Source: Viscum album
Lineage: Eukaryota; Streptophyta; Magnoliopsida; Santalales; Viscaceae
Reading direction: 5' to 3'
Length of the DNA stretch: 64,000 nt
Assembly: GCA_963277665.1 (NCBI GenBank)
Contig: OY728158.1
Coordinates: 595,968,818 to 596,032,817, forward strand
The translations under genes and the position numbers were made by a program. Shown here in pieces: positions 13,646 through 26,238 of this stretch. The stretch's first letter is position 1; each line of letters starts with the position of its first letter. Below the pieces are notes generated by a model, which was not told the origin of the DNA, did no database searches, and was given only the letters and a program-made list of their open reading frames with translations.

Positions 13646-14696
13646 GATTAATATTAATAAATATATAATTAACATATATTATATTTATATCACTTTTAAC
13701 ATTCTATAGATGATGTAACCATGATAAATTTTTGAGGACCAAAAATAACAAATCAAAACATATATGAAAAAATCAGTTATTACCCAAAACATGAAATTAA
13801 CATTATACTGTTAATAAATGTGTAATGGAAGGAAATAATTAAATTATATATGGTATTATATATGTAATTATGATTATTTAATATAATTATAATAAAATTA
13901 TATTTATTATATAGGATTTTTGAATGAGTATGAAGGAATTTTAGACATATAGTATGTGATTTATGTATCACTTTTATTTTTCTGTGAGACAGATTCCATG
14001 TTCACCACAAGAATATTTTATATGATGTATATACTAACCATAAATTTATTTTATGATAATGATAATGATAATTATTTTTATATACTTATCCATTTGAGGA
14101 TATCTCTTTCATATGGTTTATGATTGAAAAGTTAGAAAACTGATAAGTGATTTTTGTCTTAATTTGCCTTCTTTGAGATGTACATTATATTATTCACCTA
14201 TAATATTTAACAAGGAGTATATAAAACACATTTTATATGTTATATAATGAACTTATTTATCCTCATGATATTTTAATTTCTATTTTATTATTATTTATTC
14301 ATAAGGTATATGATTCAATGTTACTAAAGCGGTAATGATTTCATGTTAGAATCTCATCATTTTTTTGAATTATTTATGATTATGTTTCCAATGATAAAAT
14401 ATTATAATAAATATAAGAATAATTATCATGAATTTTAATAGACACCTTTTATTCATGATATTTTCATGTAATGTTACCATTTTCCCACTCTTTGGTACTT
14501 AAAATAATTTAGAATTTTTTTTAATAAAATATTAATTTATTTATCTCTTCGGTATAAAATCTATTTTCTTCCAAAAAAAATGTTTTTTAAAAATGTTTTT
14601 AATATTTATAATTATTAACCTATTTTTTAAAAAAACATTTTTATCTATGTTTAAATATTTATAGTTTTTTTGAATGGAATTTTAATGTCATTTTCT

Positions 14697-15735
14697 AGAC
14701 AACGCCCTTTTGGATTTTCCCAAATATATAAAAGGATATTTGTATTATCGGGTTCTAAGATGCTGGTAATACTGTTTTTCCAATGCCTGGCTAAAGATTT
14801 CTGGTAAAAAACCGGGTATTACCGTCCCCCTCGTTAATATGGTTATCCCTCCCCCCATAGCCTAGAATCTTTCCTTGATACACAGGGTCGTATCCAACTC
14901 TCTTTGTGTGGCTCCAATATTAGAGAGAATATGATTGGATGTGGATTTTTTGAGGAGGTTATTCAGTGTCTTTTCAAGGACCTCACAATGCTGGTCGGTG
15001 TGGTGGAATTTCATATTACTCCAAGACCTCAGCTCAGAAGCGACCTGTTGGAGATTGAGACGAACATCAATGTGAGTTCTTTTCCAGCACGATCGGATCA
15101 CCTTTTCACATTCCTTCTCTTTTGCCCAAAATATCTCAAACCTGAATGGTCTACTCAGTTGTCTATTTCGTTCGCCTCACGTAAAATCAATGGGAATTGG
15201 ACAATTGTCCAAACAGTTAAGGGCCATGTGGCCGATATGAAACATGCTGAACAGATTAACCCAATAAGAGGAACCCAGAAATCTATCAAGATTCTCAGTG
15301 ATGCAGTTGACTTCAGTATTACTGCGGAACCACATAAAAGGATTACCTGTGTACCCCAAATCTACCAGGTCCACCCTAGAGATCGCATCCTTAAAGTTTT
15401 ACATCAAAGCTGAGGGTCAGATGATTCCGCCCCTCTTTTCCTTATGGAACATAATCTCATTGAAATATCCTCCGAAGAGGATATGGCTTAGTAAATCTTG
15501 TCATAGTTTGCAAAGAAGATCCCATGACTTCACCTTATCATTAAGGTGTGGCCAGCCATAGAATCCCACAAAAGTCCAGGGTGGGTAGAAGTCTGTCAGA
15601 ATAGTCGTTGCCACATGTTGTGAGTAAAGGGACAAAATTTTGACGTCGATATTGTCCTTTCAAAGGAGATAGAGGCCCCCCGAGTGGTCTCGTCTAGGCA
15701 CCGAAAAGCAGCCTTGGAAGCTGCACTTTAGAGAA
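14697..15735 (-). pseudogene. L1-type LINE ORF2 fragment: endonuclease to start of RT
   Basis: The minus strand encodes broken but unmistakable plant L1 ORF2. In order (15735 to 14697): a GGLYLLWKDNIDVKIL-type block, FYGWPH, the endonuclease core GGYFNEIMFHKEKRGG, DLGYTGNPFMW, the LDR..S.YW block, a DNCPIP block, then the linker before the reverse transcriptase with EGDGNTRFF. The canonical GDFNEI catalytic Asp is Tyr here (GAT to TAT), so the endonuclease could not work. Several stops and frame changes are present. The fragment begins inside the endonuclease and ends before the RT palm motifs; no poly-A tail is seen. GC content is far above the surroundings. The 169-aa plus-strand frame at 14904-15413 is only its antisense shadow. 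Confidence 0.88.
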
Positions 15736-16405
15736 ATACCATTTGTATTAATATGTATTACATGGATGGAATTTTCCTACATTATGACCAACAATTTAAT
15801 TGATGATTACTTTATATGTTTTCAAGGTTATTTTAAATTTAAATTGTTTTCTAAATGTTTTATTTTTAAGAATGTTTTTTTCAAAGCCGAGATGATATTT
15901 TCCTCAAGAAAAGTTATAATTGACCAATAAAAATAATTTTCCATATAAAATAGATTTTTCTTGATGTTACCTAAAGATTAATGGTGTTATTATTCAAGGA
16001 TACCATTCTTATTCAATCTCTGAATGGTTTATTTTTACGAAAAAATGATGTTTTTGAAACCCTTTTCCTTCCATGGGTTATACCATGATAAATTTCTTAT
16101 GAAATACAATTTTTTCATGGTTTATTATATGATAAATTGATTATGAAAGTTTTCTCTTTTATATGGGTTCTGATATGATAAAATGTTTATTAAAACATTT
16201 TAATTTCATGGTTTATGAAATAATGAATGTTTTATGATGATGTGGATCACAAATGTTTAATTTTCATTATATGTCGGAAATTTTTTTATAACTGAGGATG
16301 AGGGTTACATTATATCCAAAGACAGGTTTGACCTATATATCCCTTCAATGAATTTGGAAAATATATCTCATGAGATATGTACAAGAAACAAGTCAATGGG
16401 ATTGA

Positions 16406-16593
16406 TCCACTATAGGAAACATGTGTGTCCTAATATACTATGGGAAGTATGTGTGACCTAGTCCACTATGGGAAATAGGTGTGCCCTGATCCACTATGGG
16501 AAATAGGTGTGTCCTAATCCTCTATGGGAAAAGGGTGTATCCTAACCAACTGTGGGAAACAGTTGTGTCATGATCCACAATGGGAAACTTGTG
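16406..16593 (+). repeat. 28-bp tandem repeat, 6.7 copies, in LTR Z
   Basis: Six full 28-base units and a 20-base partial unit follow each other without gaps. Consensus is TCCACTATGGGAAAtaggTGTGTCCTAA written in parts: TCCACTATGGGAA, then a variable middle, then GTGTCCTAA. Units 3 and 4 are nearly identical. The inverted LTR W carries a related but shorter and more diverged array with ~31-base units (18961-19070), so the array expanded separately in Z. Confidence 0.92.
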
Positions 16594-17112
16594 ATAAGTT
16601 CTATTTCAGTATATTGATAGTCATGTTAGTTAACATTGACATATTAAATGGTTCCCTATATTTATGATGTTGCCACATTTTTAGGAAATGAGATTATGGT
16701 TCATGTTTGATTTATGATGATTTATAACTCTTATTGACAAAATTTTCAGAAATTATAATGCTTTATTCCATGAATCATGTTTATGATATATGAGATATTG
16801 TGTATAAACTTTGAAATTTATATCCATGATAAAAAATCCTTATTCTTATCTTTGGTTTTCATATAATAATATATTGATATCTCTTATGTTTACCCTTATT
16901 GAGAATCTGATATCACCCTTTATTATGTTTACTTTCCCCATGTTATGAAGATTGGTTTTATATGGGGTATATCTATAAAGAGTACTAATTGGTAAGATCA
17001 TTGTGGAAAATATTGACGTTCTTTCACCAATTATAAATATTAATTTCAAGGTTTACAAATTCACTAAACTATTATGATCCTTAGGTTTGTGTTCATGTAA
17101 TGTAAATAATAT

Positions 17113-17307
17113 TCATCTAAAAATATGTAATATCCATGCATGTGAATTCTGGATTGCTATATGTGAAGTATTGCATCTTGGGTATTGAATTAGTTGGTGC
17201 CTAATTATATTCCATTGCATTAAATGACCCATTAATTTCCCTTTTTTACATTCATAGTATTTATGATCCAATTTTACACATTTAAAGAAGCTCCAAATTC
17301 CATTCAT
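17113..17307 (-). pseudogene. Gag zinc-knuckle remnant of the W-side element
   Basis: In this minus-strand frame residues 7-20 have the spacing of a retroviral-type CX2CX4HX4C knuckle: Phe7 (should be Cys), Cys10, His15, Cys20 (nucleotides 17248-17289). It lies ~330 bases downstream of the gag remnant at 17621-18007 on the same strand, the normal order and distance within gag. The first zinc ligand is lost and the frame between the two is broken. The frame's Met start is accidental. Downstream on the minus strand it runs into the end of LTR Z, where protease would be expected. Confidence 0.6.
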
Positions 17308-17620
17308 TCAATTCCATTGATATTTTTTCCAATGTTTCGGAATAGAGATGGCTATAATTTCTTTCCACTGTGATTTATTCAAGTTTTTATGAGACTCAAA
17401 ACTTCTTTTTTTCTTATAAAAACCCTGGAAATGATGGGAATATATAATTTATATTCAAACTTGAGTGAACATTAAATTATTTCATCATAGATACTAATGT
17501 CACTTATAGGTAATTCTGTTTAGTGACTTGGTTTTAAGCCTCTAAAGAATCAATCAATTTTTTATTTTATAGATAATGATTAAAATAGAAGCATGTTTTG
17601 AAATACTTGTAAATTTTTAT

Positions 17621-18007
17621 TTAAGTATCATTGGTTTCTCCCACCATTTTCTTAATATAAAGGTGTTCTTTCTCCATATTTGTACATAGAATATGAGGGA
17701 ATAGTGTATTGAAAAATAGCCTCTTGAACTCATCCCATTTCATGGAGTCAATTCCTATATCTTGTTTTATATTATTAATATTTTTGCACCATTGATATAG
17801 TTCCCCTTCTAATTGATAAATGGATAAAGACATATCTTCATGTTCTATGTTCACAATATTAGAAAATATAATATTGATGGTATTTATCCAACACTCATCC
17901 ACTAGTGGATCAAAATACCAACAAAAATCAGGTAGATGTTGACTCATAAAGGATTGTACAATACAATGTTCCATAGTTTTATAATTTATAGGATCTACAT
18001 AATTCAT
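17621..18007 (-). pseudogene. Ty3/gypsy-type gag remnant (capsid domain)
   Basis: A 128-residue open frame starting at the ATG at 18005-18007. It shows the Retrotrans_gag pattern: DPLVDECWINTINIIF (about residues 33-48), an HEDM..SIYQLEGELYQW block (about 57-74) and MKWDEFKRLFFNTLFPHIL (about 89-107), followed by the MEKEHLYIKKM region. Gag would form the virus-like particle. The usual second Trp of the 'W-W' pair is Cys, and the frame stops where the 'TVxEY' segment should follow. The start lies ~390 bases downstream of the primer-binding site, as expected for gag. The full family gag is more than twice as long. Confidence 0.75.
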
Positions 18008-18395
18008 TTCCTCATAATGGTGTGTGATAATTATAAAACAATTTTTTATTCAAGATCCCGCATCATTTGGTTTCTCAGGTGGAAAATAATTTCATTTTCC
18101 TTCACATCAATTGTTAGTACAATGTATTATAGTTACATATGTTGAATAAAATGAAAAATGAATGTGTAAGAATAATGAAATAATAATAAGTGTGAACTAT
18201 AATATAATAATGAATTAAAATTCATAGGATTTCTAAATCATGACACATATATCTCAATCTATGAGAGCTTAGTTTTAACCTTGGTTTTCCATAGTTATTA
18301 CCAAAATTGTTGAATTTTATCCTATACTTAGACAAATCCTCAGGGTTTTCACAAATTGTTTCAAATACTAATCACCAAATATTGACTAAATTATA

Positions 18396-18406
18396 CTATG
18401 ATACCA
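18396..18406 (-). other. Primer-binding site (initiator Met-tRNA type) next to LTR W
   Basis: On the minus strand TGGTATCATAG follows the W LTR end after a ~4-base gap. It matches the plant initiator Met-tRNA type primer-binding site TGGTATCAGAGC at nine of the first eleven positions. It fixes W as a 5' LTR on the minus strand and places the gag remnant downstream of it. Confidence 0.7.
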
Positions 18407-18960
18407 AATATAGATACCCCAATATTTCATACCTAAATATTTCATCATTTTATATAAATATTCAATACATTTCAAAAATAAAAACTCAATGATGGTAAAG
18501 GTTTAGTGTCTTTGGTGACTAGATACAAAATATTTTCATTTCCTGACAAATATCCAATATCTCCCCATTCAGTAGTCTTTATTGATGCACCCTACTTAAA
18601 ATCTTTCTTCACAACATGGGGAAAGGAAACATTAGAAAGAGTGAGATCAGATTCTCATTAAGGGTAAACATTAGAGATATCAATCAATGATCATATGAAA
18701 GTATAAGTATTTAATAAGGATATGTGATCATGAATATAACTTACAGGGATCAGAAATAATCCATAAAAGTTCATAAAAAAGAGTTATGGAAAAAAGAGTT
18801 ATCATTTAAAAAGGCATGATTCATAAGAGTGAGAAATCATCCCAAATCCATCACAGACCATAAGTTCTTGTCATAAAAGTAATGCACCATTACAAGTATC
18901 AAAACCATTTCATATGTTAATTTTAATTAAAGAGACCATAAAATATTTATAGATAAGGCA

Positions 18961-19070
18961 TCAACACCTATTTCTAATAGTGGACCAATCACATCTACTT
19001 GTTTCCCATAACAGATCAATCATACTGATTTGTTTCTTATAGAGGATCTGACACATCAGGTTGTTTCCCA
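18961..19070 (-). repeat. ~31-bp tandem repeat in LTR W (about 3.5 units)
   Basis: On the minus strand units of ~31 bases carry the core TCYNYTATRRGAAACA followed by a variable part. They correspond to the 28-base units in Z at 16406-16593, with a three-base longer middle and more divergence. Confidence 0.6.
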
Positions 19071-20529
19071 AAAATTATTTAATGAGATATAATACACTTC
19101 AAAATGATTTGTAGGGCCATATAATTTTTATCCCACCTATAAAATAATAAAAACCATACATAAGTGTTTCAAAATATCATAAAACATTGATCACATCATC
19201 ACATCATAACCCATGTAAAGAAAACAAGTTTCATAAGCATTTCATCAATTCATCAAAGAATAAACCATGGATAATAAATTGGTTTTATAAAAATATTATC
19301 ATTATAAATCATCCAAAAAATAACTAATTATGGAATCATTAGATCATATCCCTATTAATACATAATTAAAAACAAAGTATGCTATCATATATGAAAATTA
19401 ATTTAAAATAGTCACTTGAATATTTATTGTGGAAACCAATACTTTTAATTTAAAATCACTTATTTAGAATATATAAATTTCACAACCATCAAGGAAAACA
19501 TTTTATTTTAAAATAACCTTGAAAAATAGTAATGGAAGATTCATTGATTGATTGTCTATGATGGTATAAAATTTTATTCATACCGCATAATTTAAAAGAA
19601 AACTCTTCTTTCACACTTTTGTAAAATTTAAAAACTTAGCTCATTCAGAAAAAATATTCCATTTATTTTTTTAAAAAAAAAATAAATAATGTTTAAAAAC
19701 TGAAATTAAATATCATAGTAGTTTACATTAAAATAATATTAAAAGTATTTTTATAAAACATGGAAATGGAAGAAAAAGGATTTTCGACTAAAGGGAGAAA
19801 TAAATTAATTTTTTCTTAAAAAACATCTTTCGATCTCTTGAGTGCTTAAAATGGGGAAAATGAAAAGAAAAAATGTCTTATTAATAATTAACCCTAGTAG
19901 AATAATATTAATGATATTTTAGAGAGTTTGATCATGAAATTTCATCATTGAATCATAATTATAAATAATCCCAACAAACGAGGAGATTGTAACATAAAAC
20001 CCTCACCACTTGGGTAAATTTCAAATAAAGACTTCAATAAAGATAGAAACTTATATGGATATTTATATACCCATTATTTTCATTAAAATAATCATAAAAT
20101 ACATTCATTTTTATTATACACACTACATAAAAGAAACAAGTTATGAATATAGCGCGTGTCTCACAGAAATAAAAGTGAGATGAAAATACCTTACCTCAAG
20201 TCCCAACATTCTTCATACATGTTCAAACCTCATATATAAAAAATATGTCTATTATAAATATATTACATAAACATAAACATATATCATACAATATATTATT
20301 TACTTGTAATGTGTTATCACATGTTTATTAAAAACTCATTATTAAAATCACATCTTCGGGTGATAACTGCTTCATTTTTCTTGAATGTATTTTGTTCATT
20401 AGGGTTGTTAATTGTACTTTGATCCCAGTTAAATAACTTCTATAATTTTTCTCATGATATAATTATCATATATATTAATTATATATATATATTCATTATT
20501 AAATGATAGATTTAGAAAAATGAATTTCA

Positions 20530-20955
20530 CTATTTATAGAGATGGTAAGCCGTACGTACACAAAAATATTGTTTTAAATATTCAATTAATGAAATGAAAT
20601 AAAGGTAAATATTAATTAAAATTTCTAAAAAATTATTATATCATATATATTTATTAAATATATTCTTATTTCTATCCATGTAAAATGTAAAGGAAAAAGG
20701 ACTCACATCGCTTCATGGAGGCCGTAGTCCACTCGTACACATGTGCAAATTTATCTTTATCAAATGAATTAGAAGGTAAGAAGGTAGATGTGATATTATA
20801 ATTATATAAGTATAATTATTTCATTAATATATATATATATATTAAATATATCATTATATATATATGTGATAGTTTGTGGTGAAAAAGATATTATATCGGT
20901 TCGCGAGTTGGTAGTCCACGATTTACGGTTTCATTTCCCATTTGACGGAAGATGA
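20530..20955 (-). repeat. Three tandem copies of the CpG-containing motif in LTR W
   Basis: Minus-strand copies of the GTGGACTACC...CGCGAACCGAT motif lie near 20885-20955, 20697-20765 and 20530-20575. The first keeps GGTTCGCGAGTTGGTAGTCC (as read on the plus strand). Order and spacing match Z, X and Y. Confidence 0.65.
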
Positions 20956-22458
20956 AATTGATATAGGTAATTAAATTACCAAAATAAATTATATTTATAT
21001 GGAATTTTTTTTATTTAATAATATTTTAAGAACATTTTATGGTGTTAAAACAAAAAATAAAATGAAAATTCATTGTTAAGAACTATACCTCTTCTTGGGA
21101 CAACTTCTTTTGGTTTATACCTAAATCCTTACTAGGATAATTTTTTTATCAAACCAAGGACTCTAGGTCATGGATGTAGATTTAATAATTTTTTTGGGTA
21201 GTTATTGTCTAAAAACGGCTCTTGAAGTGTGGAGAGTAGAGAAAATGAGGTTATCTTTTAAAATTGAGGTGAGTGGATCACTTATAATGTTTCAAAGTTA
21301 CACAATAATTCCAAGTCGCATTCTTGAAAAAAGGCTCCAAAATGAACCATTAACAAACTTTATATGATATAATATTGAAATATGTTCATTAAATAAAAAT
21401 TATAAAATTTTTTATATGATTTTAACCCTTATTTTATAATTTAACACTCGGTAAACCCATTTAAACCTTAACCGCATGGAAACATATATTTTCTTCAATT
21501 TTTACAATTTTCATGAAAACATTAAGTTAAAATTATTACATAATATTAATTATTATAATTAAAAATTTGGAATACATTATAGAAAATTCAAATCATAGAA
21601 GTGGTAGAATTTAATTTAAAATTAAACCTGTCATCAAGATGAAAAAATAGTTTTCTAAATAAATAGTTTAGATATAAAAAATAAACATAAAATTGACTAA
21701 AATGAAATAAATTAGATTAATAATAATATAATTTATATAATATTATTTTTAAAACTATTTTACAATAAAATAATTTTTTAAATGATTTAAATGAAAAAAT
21801 AATTTTAATAAAAATCAATATTTTACACTATTCATTAAAAAATGAATTCTTTCATAAAACTCTAAAAAAATCACTATAAGATAATGTTGACATGTTGATT
21901 TCAAAAATTATTTATTTTACTATAAACACATTTTATAAAAGTGGTAAAATTAATTTTAAAATAAGTGCACAAAATGCGACAAAACCTCTTTTTATAAAAA
22001 ATACATTTAAAGCATAAAACATGATTGATTCGAGTCTCATTCCTAAAAAATATTATATTAATGATAACAAATGATTGAGTATATAATATATAAATTCAGT
22101 TAAAACCATTCACCATTAGTTACTACTTTAAATTATTAAGATAAAAACACATTGCGTGCATAAAAAATATTTTTCATAAAAATACATATTTTACTTTCAA
22201 ATGATTTTTATTTTCATTTATTATAAATTTATATACAATGAATTTATTTTTTAATTTCATAAAACTTTTGGGTTATATAATTTAGTTATTCATATTCATA
22301 CCCTCCAATCTAATAGTTTGGTGACAAGTGTCAAATTAAATAGTAATTTTTTAATTTTATATCATTGTTCATTTAAACTCAGTGTTGCATTTCACATAAG
22401 ATATAGAAGAAATTAAAGTTATTTGAAAAAATATTCTATAAAATATTGGGGTGTTATA

Positions 22459-23670
22459 GATGTTAATAGACTTATCAAGTATCACTGATTAGTTTTAACC
22501 CTAACCAACCATCCATGGATGGTCCATCTTGCACTTCCAACTTCATTATGAGAAAAAACCACAATTGTGTTGAAATAATAGAAAGGAAAATTAAATATAA
22601 TTAAATTGGAACCCTTAAGAAAAACTCAATAAAATGGAATACCTTTTCTAAAACCTTTTCCAATGATGTTTGAACCACTCAGGGAATACTCTAGATTCTT
22701 AGAGGAGAAAATCCTTAAATCAATTCCATGAAACAATGAACAATTTTCCTCAATTTTTGAAAAATACAAAAAATAGATCCGAGATGGATATAATATAATA
22801 AAAATGCCTAATAAAGTATTGAATTTATCATCCTAGGACATTCTCTTACCATTCCAATCTAATTTCCATCATTCTTAGACAATTCCACCATGATTTTATG
22901 ATATTTTAATTTGATTCTCTATCTAAAGTATATCCAAAGAAAAATAAATGAATACAATCATCAAGGAGATGGTGACTCAAATAGGAATTTTAAATTAAAG
23001 GATCATAAGGTTTAAAAAAACTGCGAGGATTATCCTCAATGAATAGAAATGAGATCCACCAAAAAATGAGGAAGAATGAAGTTATACTCTAAAAATAACG
23101 AATGATTTTACCCATATTCATTATTGGTTTGCATCTTGATACACCTGAGTTTAAAGGAGACTCTTGGAAGGATGATAGGAGAAGTGAATGAATGATGTTT
23201 CCTAAAAAATCAATCTAAAGAATTAAATTATAAGAGGGACCTGATATTAGAAAGACCAAAAAGGACAAATTAAACCTCTTCCTAGTGTTCCCTACTAATT
23301 AAACGTTGGGGGGCAACCATATTACTTATGAGACATTCTAGTAATCTGGGACACTAAAAACCCTACTAGCTAGCTAGTGGGAAATAATGGGGAGCCAGTT
23401 TTGCTACAAAATCCCATATTTAGAAGTATTTTCTACCGAAAGAATGAGGTTTGAGTTGGTTTATTATCCTTTATTTAAGTCCACAAATACCCCTAAAGGG
23501 AGTTCAAATAAGAAGAACCATAGTTTGATATCCAGTTCATTGAATGATCCATATATAATATGCAAAACTAATATTCCCTATAGAATTAAAATATCATAAT
23601 GATGAGATTCATTAGAATATCCCCACCATAGTGCTTCTCATCCTTGATAAATTGTGGTAGTATGTGAAAC
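22459..23670 (+). repeat. Family V repeat, copy V1
   Basis: Aligns by eye with 39030-40209 in the same orientation: 'tatcactgattagtt', 'aaccaaccatc', 'caattccaccatgat' near 22883 and the 'taagaagaaccatagttt' block near 23508. It contains a short GC-richer stretch (23280-23400) with CTAGCTAGCTAGTGGG, matching ACTAGCTAGTTGGTGGG near 39940 in V2. No protein signal; the 70-aa frame at 23387-23599 has no counterpart in V2. V1 abuts the 5' end of W, while V2 abuts the 5' end of X. Confidence 0.7.
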
Positions 23671-26238
23671 AAGCCTCCCAATCAAAACCCAATATCATTC
23701 AAAGATGATATCAATGTTATATATATGAATTTAAAACATTTAATCAAGGATTCACTCACAACCACAAGGATACACTTTACACCTAAGTTCCCATCACACT
23801 ATTATTGAATGAGTATGAGAAAAAACATGAAAAAGAGAGATAAAAGATTACTATTTTCCAACATCGTGATTGAAATCACTTCCTATGATTAACTAGATAC
23901 ACTATAGCATCTTTAAATGATTCATTATAAATAATGACAATTCTTCCCACCATAGGATTAGTCATATAGAACAAGACATTAATAGTCCAATGATACACCC
24001 GGTGTGGTTCAATTCCATATTGTTGAACCAATGCAAGATAAAGGTTTAAAGATGATATTAATATGACAACCTAGGTTTTAATCCGAACAAATGATTATTT
24101 ATTGAAAAAGAATAACCTAAATATTCTAATATTTATAGAACTCCCAAAAAATTTCTTGAACACCACAGTCATTTCTAAAATGTTATGCCTCATATGATTG
24201 AAAACAAATATATTCATATTTCTAGGGAACACCAGTCAACTCACAATATTTCGAATAACTTCAAAGGTATACATAATAAATAACAAAAAAACACCATTAA
24301 ACTATCAATAATTATGACTTAATCCTTTGAGTAATCCCAAAATTGATTCAAAATCTATGTTTAAGTCCCAAATGACTTCAAAGGAATTTCCCAGTTGATT
24401 AAGAAATCACTTGAATCAGTTGTAAGGATCTTATCCTTGTGTCAAGATACCAATGATCTAACTGAATCTCAATTTGAACTGATTTTATTCATTACTCCAA
24501 ATCCCACATGTAGTCTCCATACATTTCTACATCTTAATTAAACTTCAAAAATACATCATGGAACTAGACACCCTCAGTTACACCACATATGAATTTCCTA
24601 GAGTCATTGTGATTGTTCAATGGATGGTCTTTTATAAGACAATGAACCTTACCACAAGGGATGTAATTCACTCGAGATAGGTCTATTCCACCCACCATAT
24701 TAATATCCATATTTTTATCTTGTAGTGCTTTTTCAGTCAACCAGACCCATGACTAGTTCCTCACCAAACATGATAACTAATCTGGACCATCCATTTTTCT
24801 CGATTATCAATTGACACCAATATATGAACACTTATAGATACTCTTAATGCATATCACTTCATTACATGATCCATTCACAATATGAAAAACATCCCTAATC
24901 ATCCTAGTCATGTTTTATGACTTCACCATAGATGAGTCTCATCCCCTAAAGCAAGTGGTTACACTGAACCCTGACATTTCTATCAACAAATAATTTGGTT
25001 TGACCACACAATGGTACCGTAATCAATTTTTTTATCTATTCTTATACTACATAGAAAAATATTCAAAAAATAAACATTGTTTTGACCAACCCCATGAGCT
25101 TTACACCAAATACAGTAGTTTCTAAAACTAAGGGAGACCCTAAACCGAAATCATCAATGAGTAACCATCACTAACTTCTCTGAGTCCATCCAGAGAACCA
25201 AAAATATTCTCAATGGACTTCTCACCACTCTAATCTCAATGGTTGAACATAAATCACATTTAAACATTTCATAAATAGTGAAACATTAACATTTTATAAT
25301 TATGGAACAAAAAACCCACTTATTTCCTTAAACACAATGATTTCCCCATGAATTTTGTACCTCCATGATGGATTCATATTCCTATTCATCTTTCCATACC
25401 ATAATTCACTAGATACACCAAAATCAAGAACTATAAGAAATTATATTAGAATAAGAATCCCCTTGCTACCAAGATTCACCATGAAAAATCCATCCCATGG
25501 ATTTTAATTAAATCCACCGAAAATACACCAAGGCTCCAACCCTCCTAAGTCCAACAACCTAGGATCTTCACTCATCATCCCATAAGATTTTCATTCTAAA
25601 CCAATTGTCTAGACAACCCTTGGTCATTTTCTCAATGATACAAGCATTTATGCACTCTTAAACCCAACCTTTTCTCATAGGTACTATAATTAAAAGTGCT
25701 ATATACTCTCAGGTTGTCAGAAAACTTGAATGACCTTCCATTAAGGAATTAAGACTAACTATTCCCTGATAAGGAATATTCTCACTCAGGTTACATCAAC
25801 ATAGTATGAGACACCATATTATCAGTAACCAGAGTCACATTTCTAAGTCAACGGGGTCTTGAAAATAACCATCTTGTGGTTCACTAGGGTTATAACCCAC
25901 AAAAAGTCAACTAGAAACATCTATATATAAATTACATGAACAATTATCCCTTAGACCAACCACATCAAGGATAAAGATTCTAGGTTCAGTTAAAAATAAT
26001 TCCATTGGGTGTTAGAAGGACAAATACACATTGGATATAGTTATAACATTAACTAACCAGACCTATCCATTGTCTACTCGCATAAGGATATTTACCAAGG
26101 AAGTCAATTCATGGAAATGACCTTACAAGAACATTACAACTCCTGTTTATAAAAGTATTGCATCATCAACAACATCATCATTTACATCATTATTTTTATC
26201 ATTATCACCATCATAATCGTCTCCTTGGTGCACCACAC
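23671..26238. other. Degraded repeat-like DNA, no gene seen
   Basis: Moderately AT-rich DNA with no convincing reading frame or RNA. It may continue the V element, but the second V copy is cut off by element C at 40209, so this part has no partner to compare within the window. Confidence 0.4.

Larger units (their letters stand above)
11690..17130 (+). mobile_element. LTR Z of TGTAAC-type family, plus orientation, with LINE insert
   Basis: Z aligns by eye with W (18411-22458) in inverted orientation along almost its whole length. Pairs include 12245-12285 with about 21790-21850, 13027 with 21087, 13970-14030 with about 20130-20180, the 28-bp tandem array with 18961-19070, and the 'gatatctc..gtttaccctta' block at 16877-16900 with about 18655-18690. 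The first ~60 bases of the LTR are missing at the U2 junction. A GC-rich LINE fragment (14697-15735) has no counterpart in W and is an insertion. Without it Z is ~4.4 kb. The right end fades into the zinc-knuckle remnant near 17130. Being an LTR is inferred from W, which has a primer-binding site at its end. Confidence 0.7.
18411..22458 (-). mobile_element. LTR W of TGTAAC-type family, minus orientation (~4.05 kb)
   Basis: On the minus strand it begins TATAACACCCCAATATTTTA (a TGTAACACCCC-type start with G to A) at 22458 and ends just before the primer-binding site. It is homologous to Z (inverted) and to X and Y. The length matches X (~3.98 kb). Features in minus-strand order: start block, the 'gaatagtgtaaaat' block near 21815, the donor-like AAGAAGAG|GTATAG (GT at 21088-21087), the CpG motif triplet, a splice-donor-like ACTTGAG|GTAAGG near 20195, and a 31-base tandem array. 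No protein is encoded. Confidence 0.75.

Noticed and set aside
14904..15413. 169-aa plus-strand frame
   Set aside because: Antisense shadow of the LINE endonuclease fragment.
16406..16593. CRISPR-like regular repeat
   Set aside because: Units are contiguous without spacers, in a plant LTR; this is an ordinary tandem repeat.
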